This document shows, piece after piece, positions 32,901 to 42,689 of a stretch of DNA of 64,000 bases. The position numbers and the translations under genes were made by a program. The stretch comes from Parelaphostrongylus tenuis (Eukaryota > Nematoda > Chromadorea > Rhabditida > Metastrongylidae). The stretch lies in contig JAHQIW010007276.1 of the NCBI GenBank assembly GCA_019055375.1, positions 116,920 through 180,919 of the forward strand. The letters run 5' to 3'. The notes under the pieces were generated by a model. It was not told where the DNA came from and searched no databases. It saw nothing but the letters and a program-made list of their open reading frames with translations. Position 1 is the stretch's first letter; each line of letters opens with the position of its first letter.

Positions 32901-35900
32901 ATGCATGCATGTATATATGTATATTATATATGCAAATATGTATGTGTATATATGGATATGCAAGTGTATACGTAGCTGTCGTCATTGCTGTGTTTGATGC
33001 CGTTATGCGCCTACCACATCAAACCCGTTAATGCATGGTGTTGATAGCTGTGATGCCTTATCGAAGAACGAGTGGTAATAGAGGGTGCTCTCAGTGGTGT
33101 AGTGGTAACACATGTCCCCAGTAAAGGTGAAAGACGGGTTTAACTCCCGCTTGGGGTCGAAAATTTGTATTTCATTGAACATCCTTGATTACAAAGAGGA
33201 TATCATATTGTGATCTTGATATTTTTGCTCCTCTAGGTATCAGGGATTACGGAGAGCTACTGAGCACTTTTTGTAGTCTATACACACCAATCAATTTATC
33301 TTAATTATTTTATTCTTAAGAGAATTGAGTGGTGAGCAAAAACACGGCCTCAGGCGGGACTCGGAGCTGCGTTTAATCCTATCCGGGGACGCGTGCTCTA
33401 CCACTACACCACCCGAAGCACATTTGAGCCATCACTCATTCCTTAGCATATCTATGTTAGCTGTCAGCCAACCCTTAACAGGTTTGGTCGGGTGTGAGAT
33501 TTCGCTTTATAACCCCAGTTGAGCTGACAACCATTGTGATAACTGAGATTCGAAATTTCTAGTATTTTACTGCATTTTTCGTTAAAACAGAGATGTTGAA
33601 GAATGAAAGGTGGCGCAAATGTTCCTCGGTGGTGTAGTGGTAGAGCACGCGTCCCCGCATAGGATGAAAACGCGCGTTTGATTCCCGACTGAGGCCGTGC
33701 TTTTGCTCACCACTCGATTATCTTAGGAATGCATGAATGATCATAACATATTGAAAAATTCAGTATAGTACTAGAAATTTCAATTATTTTGGTGAAAATT
33801 TTCGAAATTGTGACTTTATATAGATGATGGCAGCCATGTTTGATCCGATCAAAATGGGTGTGAAAGCAGTGGGAAACACGTGATGGCCGTACCTGACCAG
33901 GTAGTAGCTTTTTATTATAAAACAGATTGGAGGTGGAAGCTTATCTATTTGTTTATTCATGTATTTATTTCTTAAAGGTTTATGGTGGAGTGTCAAAAGT
34001 TGGCGCCGGCATTAACAATGCCGCCAAAGTTATCATTGTATGTTGTTTTTTCAGCCTAGCTTTATCTGTGTTGATTTTTTACCTTTCTTCATAAATTCCT
34101 TTATCATTTATTTAGCAGCCATTGAACGGGACTTCGAAGACTACTATAGTTGATACTGATCGCGTAGCTGCTGCCATAACTGATGAAGTGAGCCTGTTTT
34201 CAAAACTATTTTGGCGACGATGCTCTAAATCCTCTGTTTGACTGTATACCCTTTGCGGATGGTAATGGTCGTTTTTGGGTGCACGACTTTTTAGCAATCT
34301 TCATAGCTGCACAGAGCTTTCCTCACTGGAATTCTAGTAGTCAGTCAAAAGCTTGAATCCTTGCAATTTCGATGCTATGCTTTGTTTCTGGAAAGGTCTC
34401 ATTAATGCGCTGTCGCTTCAAGAACAAACTAATACATCACACCCCGAGTGCTTTGTTTGCACGGTCAGGGTCTGTGGATGGCTTTTCATTCAGACTTTAC
34501 TGAAGCTCATACCATAATACAAATTTCGGCGACTCCGAAGATAATTTTGCGTTTTGAGAGGATTTTTTATACTGTCCTAGAAGAGCGAAAGGACGATTGC
34601 AGTACACATTCACAGTTTTCTTCGGACATGTGTTGTATATGCACAAAAAGTATATCAATGTGTAGAGAGAATTATGGAGTATCAGAGTAATGCAAAGTAG
34701 TCTAAAACTTTTCTACGAAACGAGAGAGAAAATCGAAAATAATGTAGCGCTCCGCCTGCGAAATCAATCAACTACCGTCCTCAAAAGGACTCGAAAAGTG
34801 TTAATCTAAAAGGCTACTTTGCCCCAGTTTTGCTGTATATACCTTGTCATCTGCTTCTTCGTTATATCACAGCAATAGCTACGTTTCAGGTATCCACTGC
34901 TGATAATATCCCACTCCGTGTCCTCATCTTATTCGTTGACGAAGTATTCGGCGTTCGTGCAAGGAATGCATGGTTCCGTCGACAGTTGGTAAGATTTCTT
35001 ACACTATATACTGAACAATACTTAGTGATGTGCAAGACTTTGAACCTCGGATCGAGGCTCAAACCCGCGTCTCACCCTTTCTGGGGGCTGCACTGCTGGT
35101 GCTCCTGTTTCTATCAATCCTTCTGCGAAACAGAGTATCGGTTATCGGACTTTTACTTTTTTGAGTTCTCATGTCACTGTTTTTTCCTGGAACGAAGCTC
35201 TACAGGCTTTGACCGTAATTCTTGAAACGGCATGACCGATCTTTGCAGTTTGATGTATGTTTCAATTCTGATTTTATATACGTAATCCCTTGTTGACTTG
35301 TTATGGTTCAAACGGGTATCACGTGAGTGTTCATTCGGAGTTTTGAGTTACCTATTAGGTCTCCTTTCGCTCAACAAACTCGAAGACAAGCATATTTTTC
35401 TTTGTTGAGCTTTTTTTGTGGTTTCTTCAAGACCATCATTGACTACACCTAAGATTATGGTCTTCCTGATGGTCGTTTCCTATTCGCTAGTCGCTTGTTC
35501 TGTTTTGTGCTGCTGTTGTTAAGATGCGTACATTTGTAAAATTCATTTGTGTCTCGACAGCGGGTATATATGCTGTGGTTTCGCTCACCTCCGGTGTTAA
35601 CCAGTTCTTGCAGGACTTTCATGTAATGAGGTAGACCTAGCTATATACTTCTGATTCCAATATCATTTCAATATACGCTCACTGCACTTCAGCCTGCTTG
35701 GAGTTTTTATGATATACGTTAATAAGTAGCAGAGGGCGTGTGGTGTGGTGGTTAGAGGTGCCATGTGGCATAGTCGATGGTTCCATACCTCGCGTAGAGC
35801 TCACTAAGCCTTCCGTCTTTCCACGCTCAGTGATTTGATGCCAGATTTGTTTGGAAACATAATACCACTAACTTGGACATCGGTAGATCACCGTGAGTCA

Positions 35901-38010
35901 CTGTAAAGACCAGACGATATGCATCGAATAACCTCAAACGATGCTCAATGAAGTTGAATGCATGCGTGGCGCATCCCTCATGGAAGATTTGCCGAGAGCT
36001 GTATCCTCTATATTTTACGTTAATAACAGCATTAGTTGCAATATTGAGGAATTAGGAAGAATGCTGCTTGTCTTATTCACCAGGTTGAACGTTCTCCTAA
36101 GCTTTTCTTAGCGCTCGCTTACCACTGCTATGAAGTTTTGTAGCTTGCAATTCCAGGTTGCTCGACTCATATTGTTTCTTGGTCACATTGATCTCTGTAG
36201 AATCATTGCTCCTTGAGTCATCGCAAACGGTATATGTAGACATCCCGAACTATCACCATACTTCATCTTGTTCCACAGCAATATGAATGAGACATGTTCC
36301 ATAAGAGTTTTGTTCGGAGCTGTGAATAGGCATTCATTGTCAATGTTACAATCACCTTGTTGACATTGTCTTAGCAAATATATTCTAGGAAATGAACTAC
36401 ATCAGGTGAATGCTACGAGATATCTGTCCTGTTTTGCACATCGTAGATCTTCTGCTTATTTTATATTCTTCAGGTACATTTCCCAGAGGTGAATGAGAAT
36501 TAAGAGCAGAGTCATGTTTTAGAATAACAGTGGGTCTTCCAAAAATGGAGGCCTGACCTTGTCGCAGTCTATGGGGGACGTATGCATTCTCTCGGAGGTG
36601 ATGCATAGGTGGTCGGATTGTCGATGAGATTGTTGGAAAGGTCATGGGCTTTTGAATACAATCGCAATTTCGTTTCTTCCGGAGAGCGGTAATCATAGGC
36701 ATAATGGGCGAAGTACCATGATTGGTTTTGGGGCTTTATTTTTTCAACTTTTAAGCTTCTTCTTACCAGAAGGTGATGGCATTTCTTGTGAAACCTTGAG
36801 CCAGCAGCACATCGGAGAATCCCTTATTTCACGGTCAAGAGCATAGATTCTTGAATTGTAAACTACCATGATTAGTCTTGATCATCGCGTCGAATACAGA
36901 GAGACACTCGCTCCTGCTCAATCCATTCTATTTGTCGGCTCTGCTCCTGTAATATCTAGCGGACCTTTTCCTGTGTAAAAAGCTTGATCTGGTCTGCGTG
37001 ATAGATGGATCTCGAATTGTGGGCGGCAAAAATTGTTCGTACACAGTTTTTGGACTGTGAATTTTTGATGATAATCGTTAGCTCTCGAGCTGATTCGCTT
37101 TTCATGGCTAAACTGATATCGACTGTATTTGCGAACTCAGCATGATCTTTTATTGACGCAGGTTCAGGGTGATAATTTTTCGTTCTTCTCCTTTTTTTTC
37201 AAAAGGGGAGGGGAGCAATGGCTTCACCGTTCGGTCAGTTCCTTGATATTGTACATAGTTTTCACCAACATGTGTCTTCAAGTTACTGATGAAATGAAGA
37301 CTTTCCATCGTTGTGTACGTGCCCGTGAGGATATATCGTAACTACAGTTTTCACAGGTTTTTTGTTTTTGGTCAGTAAAGATCCTGATGTTTTATGGATT
37401 TTCAGCAGGGGTTACCTACGTCTACTATCCTATAGTGATTTCTCAAGTGAATAATGGGAAGTAAATTGTTTGTAAAAAAGCTGAGGATGAAGATTTCACT
37501 TTAGGTTACGGTACTTCGTCAGTTCGTTACACCGTTCGGGACATCGATTAACAAACGAATCGTTGATCTTGTACATTGGTTGAGCAGTGAGCAGCAAGTT
37601 ATTATGTATTTAACTGCAATTAGGTTTGTACCTCGATTATCTGTTAATTTGTTTATTCAACTGAAGAGGTTATTTTTTGGGGTAATCGTTCCAGGGACGC
37701 CGTTTGGCCAGATGGTCAGCTAGCCGGGGAGATTTTGCCTCGATCACTCGAAATACGAGCTCGCGCCAGACTGCTAGCCAAATCCCTGATGCTATCGGCA
37801 CTGCCTGACGAGCTACGAATAGTACTTGGAGCGGAGACCACATACACTGGTATTAACACGATATCAAATGCTTTGCAAAATAAGCAGTTGAATCGTCGTC
37901 TCCTCTATGTGTTACTTGAGAGGTTACTCGTTACAATTTTCCCCAATAATCGGTTAGATAAGATTTTTGCAAGATTACATTCTAAGAGTCCTCGCTCGAA
38001 AAAATTGTAG
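19817..38010 (+). CDS. snx-13: sorting nexin 13 orthologue (membrane anchor, PXA, RGS, PX, nexin-C)
   Basis: Spliced gene of 23 exons: 19817-19932, 20703-20901, 24244-24365, 25401-25517, 26364-26478, 26550-26648, 26716-26804, 26866-27007, 27885-27995, 28285-28428, 28540-28665, 28774-28879, 30068-30251, 31844-31921, 32182-32310, 32369-32452, 32511-32643, 33824-33868 (or 33879), 33978-34037, 34116-34187, 34890-34988, 37505-37623, 37695-38010. The product is about 932 residues, like vertebrate SNX13 (about 960). SNX13 is an endosomal/ER-contact membrane protein; the PX domain binds phosphoinositides, the RGS domain acts on Gs alpha, and PXA with nexin-C can bind lipid. Six exons carry one surplus nucleotide each, at 25438, 26427-26433, 27007, 28834, 30219 and 32538. 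Without them every junction stays in phase. Either consensus insertion errors or a decaying copy explains this. Large introns are filled with SINEs and ribozyme elements. Confidence 0.93.
20078..20160 (+). repeat. tRNA-derived SINE, family I (intron 1 of snx-13)
   Basis: The B box GGGTTCGATTCCCGGC (about 20132-20147) follows a shortened A box GTAGCACGCGTCCC. The tail GAGGCCGAGTTTTCGCTC is the family consensus. Confidence 0.7.
21190..21500 (+). repeat. family B hammerhead repeat, degraded
   Basis: Blocks CCTCGCTCAAGA, ATGCAGTCGACAATCAGTCA and GACTGAACAAAAGGCAG match 42250-42440 in order. The hammerhead is unrecognisable except for GTCGAACATGTGTC. Intron 2 of snx-13. Confidence 0.5.
21675..21957 (+). 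pseudogene. mariner transposase N-terminal fragment
   Basis: The + strand encodes a mariner helix-turn-helix remnant: HARMARKGNANEAARKTNGA then a VDGTMTRKWFAKL stretch. The fragment ends abruptly at about 21957, and no second terminal repeat is seen. It lies in intron 2 of snx-13. Confidence 0.7.
22080..22620. repeat. dispersed repeat family R, diverged
   Basis: CTAGTAATCATTCGAAAGCTCAA, CAATTCGATAGCGCAAATT-like and GTGACCATTCGAAAGC words recur about every 170 bp, as in the other family R copies. Non-coding. Confidence 0.4.
22621..24243. other. rest of snx-13 intron 2
   Basis: AT-rich intron with further scattered family R words (for example near 23620). No exon-like segment or gene on either strand was recognised. 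Confidence 0.35.
24244..27995 (+). CDS. snx-13: snx-13 exons 3-9: PXA domain and linker
   Basis: MRDYVDSWYRKLTDDE (exon 3), DDFASHLRLYR (exon 4), LCRDLLCTTPNYEN (exon 5), YLIMPPEDF and LRFLLREVI (exon 6) and PLLDHFSEPDEMNQ (exon 7) follow the SNX13 PXA domain in order. Exon 8 ends in LRGKDSGGDQ and exon 9 reads VKQQLSSLEYV. The intron 26649-26715 uses a GC donor (ATTG|GCAAGT). Surplus bases sit in exon 4 (CC, 25438-25439), exon 5 (seven A, 26427-26433) and at the exon 8 donor (GG, 27007-27008). Confidence 0.88.
24393..24615 (-). repeat. tRNA-derived SINE, family III
   Basis: The minus strand starts GGGCGCCGTGGCCAGAGTGG (tRNA-like head, 24610 downward), then ATTGCCACAGCTAGGCTATC and GAGATTGCAAGGAAAC, and ends in GGGATCCGCACAGTAG. 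It is the most complete minus-strand copy. Intron 3 of snx-13. Confidence 0.75.
24790..25050 (-). repeat. family B hammerhead repeat, degraded
   Basis: Minus-strand words GACTGAACCGAAAGACTGTG and CAAGCTCCACTAGTCTC match family B. At the hammerhead position only CGAAACAGGCATC and a TAGCA stem half remain. Confidence 0.45.
25064..25205. repeat. short palindromic element with 26-bp perfect terminal repeats
   Basis: TAATGATATAACATGTTTTG and the next bases AGCCGT at 25068-25093 are mirrored exactly at about 25178-25203. The inner part has nested pairs (GCTGGGCAGG with CCTGCCCAGC). One half of the same repeat stands at 24795. It looks like a MITE, in intron 3 of snx-13. Confidence 0.65.
25860..25940 (+). 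repeat. tRNA-derived SINE, family I (intron 4 of snx-13)
   Basis: A box TGGTGTAGTGGTAGCACACG and B box GGGTTCAACTCTCG are both visible, spaced as in a tRNA gene, without a foldable acceptor stem. Confidence 0.7.
27225..27800. repeat. inverted pair of tRNA-derived SINEs, family II
   Basis: A minus copy (27225-27480) and a plus copy (27486-27800) meet head to head. The plus head reads GTGGCTCAGTGGTTAGAGGT, and the tail GATTGATCAACGCCGAGAGC. The tails lie outward. The pair sits in intron 8 of snx-13. Open frames here are repeat shadows. Confidence 0.8.
28285..30251 (+). CDS. snx-13: snx-13 exons 10-13: RGS domain
   Basis: Exon 10 reads VILTNAVAVSYFIDYLQTVG and ends at LYLAIE; exon 11 continues GFKVSVEHQLK and FMIQQYLSQE. 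Exon 12 gives RVPLDEAVISKLI and DYWFEQIQEK, and exon 13 FKKSPLYSKMLSELGI plus a serine-rich linker. These match the nine-helix RGS box of SNX13. Exon 12 (106 nt) and exon 13 (184 nt) each need one base less to stay open, at AAA 28834-28836 and TTTT 30219-30222. The intron between them holds a ribozyme palindrome (29573-29922). Confidence 0.88.
29085..29285 (-). repeat. tRNA-derived SINE, family II (intron 12 of snx-13)
   Basis: Minus-strand body with GCATATCTGGCCTTTAC (as read on plus) and head region near 29240-29280. It is truncated relative to 27486-27800. Confidence 0.65.
29623..29665 (-). ncRNA. hammerhead ribozyme, family C, intact core
   Basis: On the minus strand stem I pairs GCCTGA (29665-29660) with TCGGGC (29628-29623). 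CTGACGA is followed by stem II GATC-GCAA-GATC, a stem capped by a GNRA tetraloop, then GAAACACGTGTA with A before the cleavage site. Stem III is only ACACGTGT, a palindrome that can pair between two molecules. Confidence 0.82.
29824..29865 (+). ncRNA. hammerhead remnant, family C
   Basis: GCCCGA, CTGGCAA, GACTGCAAGGTC, GAAACACCTGTA and TCGAGC mirror the motif at 29623-29665. The core differs at two invariant positions (CTGGCAA for CTGACGA), so this arm should be inactive. Confidence 0.55.
30525..30750 (-). repeat. tRNA-derived SINE, family II (intron 13 of snx-13)
   Basis: The body words GGTGACCGAAGGCATATCTGG and the head region near 30725-30750 follow the family in minus orientation. Confidence 0.6.
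31085..31640. repeat. cluster of four family I SINEs (minus, plus, minus, plus)
   Basis: Copies at about 31085-31190(-), 31225-31310(+), 31390-31510(-) and 31540-31640(+) form two inverted pairs. The plus heads read GTCCGGGTAGCGTAATGGTT and GTCCGGTAGCGCAATTGGTC. They have lost tRNA cloverleaf pairing. Intron 13 of snx-13. Confidence 0.7.
31844..34187 (+). CDS. snx-13: snx-13 exons 14-20: PX domain and linker
   Basis: FALYNVRVSR and RRYSDFHTLHAF (exon 15) contain the RRYSDF phosphoinositide-contact motif. Exon 16 has FPGKKTFNNLD, and exon 17 YPELESILFDFLSQKEY. Exon 17 has one surplus base near CC 32538-32539. Exon 18 has two possible donors, 33868 (GCA|GTGGGA, in phase) and 33879 (AC|GTGATG, out of phase). 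Exons 19-20 encode a Gly/Ala/Thr-rich linker (GGVSKVGAGINNAAKV). Confidence 0.88.
32740..32830 (-). repeat. tRNA-derived SINE, family I (intron 17 of snx-13)
   Basis: Minus-strand B-box-like GGATTCAAATCC and an A box near 32790-32810 (GTAGTTCAGTGGTAGCACGC). Confidence 0.6.
32855..32970. repeat. AT/CA-rich microsatellite
   Basis: Alternating purine-pyrimidine TATATACATATG-type words run through this stretch, with no fixed unit. A similar stretch is at 42130-42262. Confidence 0.7.
33085..33705. repeat. three family I SINEs, two of them an inverted pair
   Basis: Copies at 33085-33175(+), 33320-33440(-) and 33625-33715(+). The last two share TGAGTGGTGAGCAAAA/TTTTGCTCACCACTC ends and are mirror images separated by about 180 bp. 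The copy at 33625 has a near-consensus A box, TGGTGTAGTGGTAGAGCACG. Intron 17 of snx-13. Confidence 0.75.
34890..38010 (+). CDS. snx-13: snx-13 exons 21-23: nexin C-terminal domain
   Basis: IPLRVLILFVDEVFGVRARN (exon 21) is nearly the SNX13 sequence. Exon 22 has INKRIVDLVHWLSSEQQV, and exon 23 DAVWPDGQLA, LPDELRIVLGAETT and KQLNRRLLYVLLE, ending at TAG 38008-38010. All three exons are in frame. The 2.5-kb intron 34989-37504 contains a SINE I and a SINE II copy. Confidence 0.92.
35030..35110 (-). repeat. tRNA-derived SINE, family I (intron 21 of snx-13)
   Basis: Minus-strand B box GGGTTTGAGCCTCGATCC and family tail AAAGTCTTGCACATCAC are present; the head is degraded. Confidence 0.55.
35735..36010 (+). 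repeat. tRNA-derived SINE, family II (intron 21 of snx-13)
   Basis: The head GTGTGGTGTGGTGGTTAGAG, the middle CAAATCTGGCATC region and the end TTGCCGAGAGCTGTATCCTC match 27486-27800 in order. Confidence 0.7.
36011..37504. other. rest of snx-13 intron 21
   Basis: No exon of snx-13 fits here, since exons 21 and 22 join in phase. A 101-codon minus-strand open frame (36397-36702) is not recognised. Neighbouring minus-strand frames are broken, which might reflect an old retroelement, but I cannot name it. Confidence 0.3.
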
Positions 38011-38531
38011 CTGAACTGTGTTATATTGTTGCTACCAATTAACCTTCTTCTTTCTTCTAGTATTCTAGCATTTATTCACTAAGACACTCCTGAGATGTAT
38101 GGTTCATTTGCTTACTAAGATCATTTCTGCAGTGCGTAAGTCGTTGCCCTTAACAAGTATGCAAATTTCAGCTTCAGCAGTTCGTTTTATATAGCTGTGC
38201 TTGTTTTTCCTGCCCAGTTTGTTATTTTGTCTTCAGGTCTTCCTTTAGAGCTTGCTTAAATCGGTCGTGTTCCTGTTGTTGAACTATTCCCTTATTTGTT
38301 CCTCCTTTACGCGTATTTTTCGTACTTAGTTCACATCAACTTCGTATGTTGTATGGTGAATCAAGGTTAGTGTTCATATATCCGGTAGTCATGTATAGGT
38401 TCTAGAAGACTAGGTTAGTGAGAAGCAGTTTCAATGTCCCATGAGGTACTAGACGTATGATTACGCTAAACGTCGCTGTCCTGACTCAAAGGACCATACG
38501 TTCGCTATCCTGTACGTAAGCAGCTTATTAA
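38011..38531. other. snx-13 3' flank
   Basis: T-rich sequence after the stop codon, presumably 3' UTR and intergenic DNA. No perfect AATAAA was noted in the first 200 bp, so the polyadenylation site cannot be placed. Confidence 0.3.
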
Positions 38532-38733
38532 CACTTTATGGACCACGCGCCACGAGACGTAGCACGCCGCGCGACGTCACTTCTCACTCAGCTACTGTGA
38601 TGGCGGCCTCGCGCCTCGGGAAAGGCAGGCAGGCGGCGTCTGCAGGCGCGATTCGACGTGCAGGTGCTGCTTGCCTGGACTACCGCACGAGCGACAAGCG
38701 CAGCGCCGCTTATCAACGGCGGTCCCCAAAGGG
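38532..38733. mobile_element. 202-bp piggyBac-like MITE
   Basis: It is flanked on both sides by TTAA (38528-38531 and 38734-38737). The ends CACTTTATGGACCACGC and (reverse complement) CCCTTTGGGGACCGCCG are imperfect inverted repeats of the CCCTTT type seen in piggyBac-like elements. The inside is GC-rich, unlike its surroundings, and non-coding. Confidence 0.7.
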
Positions 38734-38739
38734 TTAAGG

Positions 38740-40010
38740 CGCGGTTTAATGCCATGTGCATATTCGTTCGATAGCTAATCGAATTGGGCTAAGAACAAGG
38801 GAGGATCTGTGTACTCGTTTATTTACAGAAAACCTTTTTTCAAAAGAGCTTCATCGATTGGCAATTTGACTAATAATTGATTATCACTTTATTTTTAGTC
38901 ATTGTGATGGATTGTGGTGATTTAATGAACTATGAGGATAAAGAACACCCAATGAGGCCCAGCATTTTCTTTAAGGCTCGCCCAGCATTTTTTAAGGCTC
39001 TCTAGCGCTGTCAGAATGTGCTTTAATTTCGGACCGATGATAACGTGGACTGAACAATAGTAGTAACACGCAAATCGTTCACACCCATAGGAGGTAGAGG
39101 AAGGGGTTTCATCTACAACCCTCTCTCGATCGTAGCCTTCCACTTCTTTAATATTGAGAATCTATCATTCATTGTCCAAAACCCCAACAAATTCGTGGCT
39201 CACTTCGGACCAAACAGGATAGAACGGTACGGTATTTATGAGACATGGGACCACTGAAATTGTTCACTTAGTAGGACTCACAATTTTTTTTTGGTGCTCG
39301 TTGATTACAGTATATATTGTGATGTGTAGATAATCAACTTTGCTTTACCTCTTCACTCATTCGCCATGTGTACTCCGTCCGTATTGCCCGAAAATGGCAG
39401 CGTATCCCCCCCCTCGCTGCTATTCAGACAAACTCCCACTGATTTGGCTTGTTCTCTCCCGTTTCAGATTTCATATTAGCATAATAAAATCCCCGTTTAC
39501 ACGTATCTATAGATAATATGTTGCTGTATTGTTTGATACAGGGATTGGACTTGCACTTTGTATTTATTCTCCGCTAGTCACTCATTCATAAAAACATCAC
39601 TATAAATGTGATGATTTTTGTGTGAAGCGTTCTTCTCGAGCAATGTTCTCTCCATATTTATTGAACAGTTGCAAAACTGCAGGCTTCCCTATATTTTGAT
39701 GTTCGAATTGTCATACGCACTTCTTTTTTTTTATTGATTTACAATGTCAACAAATTGTCATCGACATTATGAGTCATAGACCTGTCATACTCGACCAACC
39801 AAGAGTAATTTAGCCTTCCAGCTCCTAACTATTCAGTATTTCAACGAACCACCTGTCCTCGATTTATCGCCGAGTAATTCGGGTGCAGGCCCCAGGTGGA
39901 CCATCGAATCGGTGGTCTTCTTGCTGTGCGCTCGATAATCCCCGTATGGACAGAATTCTTAGTGTACTTTTTCTCCCTCAGTCGTCTTTAGAGAATGTTC
40001 CTTGATTTTC
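38740..40010. other. unassigned intergenic sequence
   Basis: No gene, RNA or shared repeat was recognised on either strand. A 73-codon minus-strand frame at 38922-39143 has no family features. Confidence 0.3.
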
Positions 40011-40079
40011 GATATTTTGACGGATAAGGCGACCAGGGATTCGCTGAGCATCATCCCTGGTCCCGTGGTCAGTGAATCC

Positions 40080-40200
40080 CTAGAGGGAGGAGAAACCCAC
40101 TGGGCTACTCTTGCACGCGATAGGGAAAAATTGGAGGAGTTGCTGGTACCCGCTCGAGTCACTCGACGATCAGCGGGACGACAGGTGATACAGGTGATGG
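40080..40200 (+). pseudogene. RTE LINE 3' end fragment
   Basis: The stretch encodes HWATLARDREKLEELLVP and ends with CGACAGGTGATACAGGTGA, like 13300-13420 after the RTE domain. The remaining reverse transcriptase is absent. Confidence 0.8.
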
Positions 40201-40289
40201 CGACCAGACGACACTATTGAAGTGGAGCGAAGGCGATATTTTGCAGGGGTCATGTAACATGTGACTCTTTTGACGTTGATCAGCCTCTA

Positions 40290-40970
40290 GGGACGCGCCA
40301 CATGCATTCGACATTCTGAGAGATGACAATGCAGATTTACGCTGTCGTGAGATGGCGTGCCACTGTATTAAGTCGGTGTGGCTGCTCTGCCAGACATGTC
40401 TCATACCATTTGGCAATCCGAGAGGCACGTGAGACTTGGTGAGCGCGGGCTTAAGATTCCTACCAACGAGCATCCGCTGTATAGCAAAGCATCGCCAACC
40501 ACTGTGCCACGTGCACCTTTTTCGACCAGATATGATCTCTAGGCACGGATGATCAGCAGCAGCAACAGCTCATTGTTGAAATAGAAAGGTGAAATTATGA
40601 TCTGACTTGAGGTTTCATCAACAATCGCTCGCCTAGAGGACTTCAATAGTTATAAGCGATTATATAAAAGTGAGTGGGTGTGGAGAATTACTGCCAGGTT
40701 CGGAAAACTAGGGCGCATTGGTTAGGGGCGCCTGTAAGATACACAAAGTTCATGGTTTGATCTCATTCCAAGGTTCACCAAGCCTTCCATCCCTTTGGGT
40801 CAGCGAAGTGGTATCAGATTTGAATGGGAGGATACGGCACAGACTTGATATATTGGTAGGTCACCGCGACTCATTGTCAAGCCCAGATATGCATTCAGTC
40901 ACCTCAAATGGTGCTTGGTGAAATCGAATTCCTGGCAATCGCTCATGGATTGATTGACGATGAGAGAGGT
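40290..40970. repeat. inverted pair of tRNA-derived SINEs, family II
   Basis: A minus copy (40290-40520) and a plus copy (40705-40970) face head to head across a 185-bp spacer. The plus copy ends in GATTGATTGACGATGAGAGAG, the minus copy begins with the complementary end CGCCACATGCATTCGA. Both have decayed A boxes. Confidence 0.7.
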
Positions 40971-41199
40971 ATTTATAACTATAAAAGCTAAAGGACGTTG
41001 CTTATTGGAGGTGACGGGCAGCACGTAGGTGGCTGTCGTTCGTATCTACGGCCAAGAGCTAAGAGAGCTATACATTATTGCGGAGTCCGCAAAGTTGTAC
41101 CAAATGTGTCAACGGTGTAAGAAAATTGAGCTGATACCTCGGTGGGTTGCTGAAGGTCATTGGTCACATGAAATGTGTTGACATATGTGGTTCTTTTCG

Positions 41200-42080
41200 G
41201 TTATAAAGGTTTAAATGAATACCCGACCTCTCGCCGAATAGAGCTCTTTTTTAGACTAGTAGTAATCATTCGATAGCGTAATGTTTTCTCATTTCTAAGC
41301 TTTGGCTTATTTTCCGGAAAGACCGTTTCTCTGCAACGCAGCAGGGAAAATGAGATTGATCCACATACGCGAGGAAGGTGGACTTTGACCAATTGATTGG
41401 CCGTTGGGTGAGCCTACGACCTTTGTTATTCAATTGGAAATTGAACCTTTGCTTTCAAGGAAAAACGCTGGATGGAACTTTTGACTCGCTGTTACAAAAA
41501 TACTTTTATAACTTTTATTTTGCCGTGAATACGGATAAACAATCATCATTATGATCACTCTTATGGAATTTAGGATGCCGAACGTCCTGTTTGTTTCCGA
41601 CAGTGATTCGAAGACTTCAAGATTCTACGAGATTTTCTCCTGCACGTTCATATGCTCGAAATCGATCGATTGATCAGTTGACCTTGCTGCTTCGCCCAGC
41701 GGCCCGTGAATTGGCCAAAGACCACCTTGCTCGCGCATGTGAATCAATCTTATTTTTGTTGCTGCTCTGCAAAGAAACTGTCTTTTCAGGATATGAGCAC
41801 GGCGTTGAAATTGAAATAAGAAACTATTTCGTTGTCGAATGATTACTTGTAGAACCAAAAATTGAGCTCTACCCGACGAGAAATATGAGCGTCTGAAACA
41901 CAAAGGATCTCGTCTTGTTATATTGTCGGAAAAGGCATTTTGAAACCGGCCACGTGGGGCTGTAGCCAGAAATCTAAGCTTTCGAATGATCACAAGCACT
42001 CCTATGAAAAGTTCCTGTTCAGCGTATGAAATCGGTTATTCATTTGTTCCCTTATAACCGAAAAGATATGGCATGTATCT
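41200..42080. repeat. dispersed repeat family R, two copies in opposite orientation
   Basis: 41230-41400 (minus) and 41640-42080 (mixed) share AGTAATCATTCGATAGC, AATCTTATTTTTGTTGCTG and TCCTGTTCAGCGTATGA words with the other family R regions. No coding potential. Confidence 0.5.
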
Positions 42081-42129
42081 AATATAAATGGATGTAACAA
42101 CTCGAAAAACCGACTTTCTTGATCATCTA

Positions 42130-42262
42130 CATGACTGCACATGAGTATATGGATGTTTATATTCATATATATGTATGTATACGTACCTACATATGTACAT
42201 ACATATATATGTGTACCTATGCATATATATGTGCATGTATATCTATATATGTATATACTGAC
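42130..42262. repeat. AT-rich microsatellite with TATATG/CATATA words
   Basis: Imperfect alternation of TATATATG, CATATG and TACATAC words. Open frames across it are low-complexity artefacts. Confidence 0.75.
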
Positions 42263-42510
42263 GTAATAGTCGTAAGCCAAGCACGACAATCGACAATCAG
42301 TCACTCTGAAATAATGTCACGGTGATCCTTTCACCTTACGCATAGTACAGATAATTCGGCGTCGATTTCTTTAAATGTGGTAATTTACAAGTAACTGACT
42401 GAACCGAAAGGCACTGTGCTACTGATGATGCTGAAAGGCCGAAAACGTGTCCAGCACTTTATAAGTACCATAACACACCTCATGTAAGGCCTAAAATATG
42501 CTGTCACGAT
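42263..42510 (+). repeat. family B hammerhead repeat
   Basis: It carries CGACAATCAGTCACTC, CGGCGTCGATTTCTTTAAAT, GACTGAACCGAAAGGCACTG, then the hammerhead and CACTTTATAAGTACCATAAC. It is the most readable copy of the family. Confidence 0.65.
42416..42457 (+). ncRNA. hammerhead ribozyme motif, family B
   Basis: GTGCT (42416-42420) pairs with AGCAC (42453-42457). An intact CTGATGA (42422-42428), stem II GCT-GAAA-GGC, GAAA and a final GTC follow. Stem III (AACGTGT) has a mismatch next to its first pair, and the stem I base pair next to the core is A-C, so activity is uncertain. Confidence 0.6.
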
Positions 42511-42689
42511 GAAATAGGTCCGTTCACTTATGTAATGTTACGAAAGGAGTCGAATTCATGGGGCAATTAAGGATTAAAGGTCAAACAAAACAGAGCGGTT
42601 CTTTTTTTTTTACTCCTTGCACAAATCCTCTATAGTATTAACAACAAGGCTTTTCGTGAAAAGCCTGGAAGAAAAGGTATGTGGTAAAT

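Noticed and set aside
32855..32970. CRISPR-like or regulatory repeat array
   Set aside because: Irregular AT/CA microsatellite without repeat-spacer structure.
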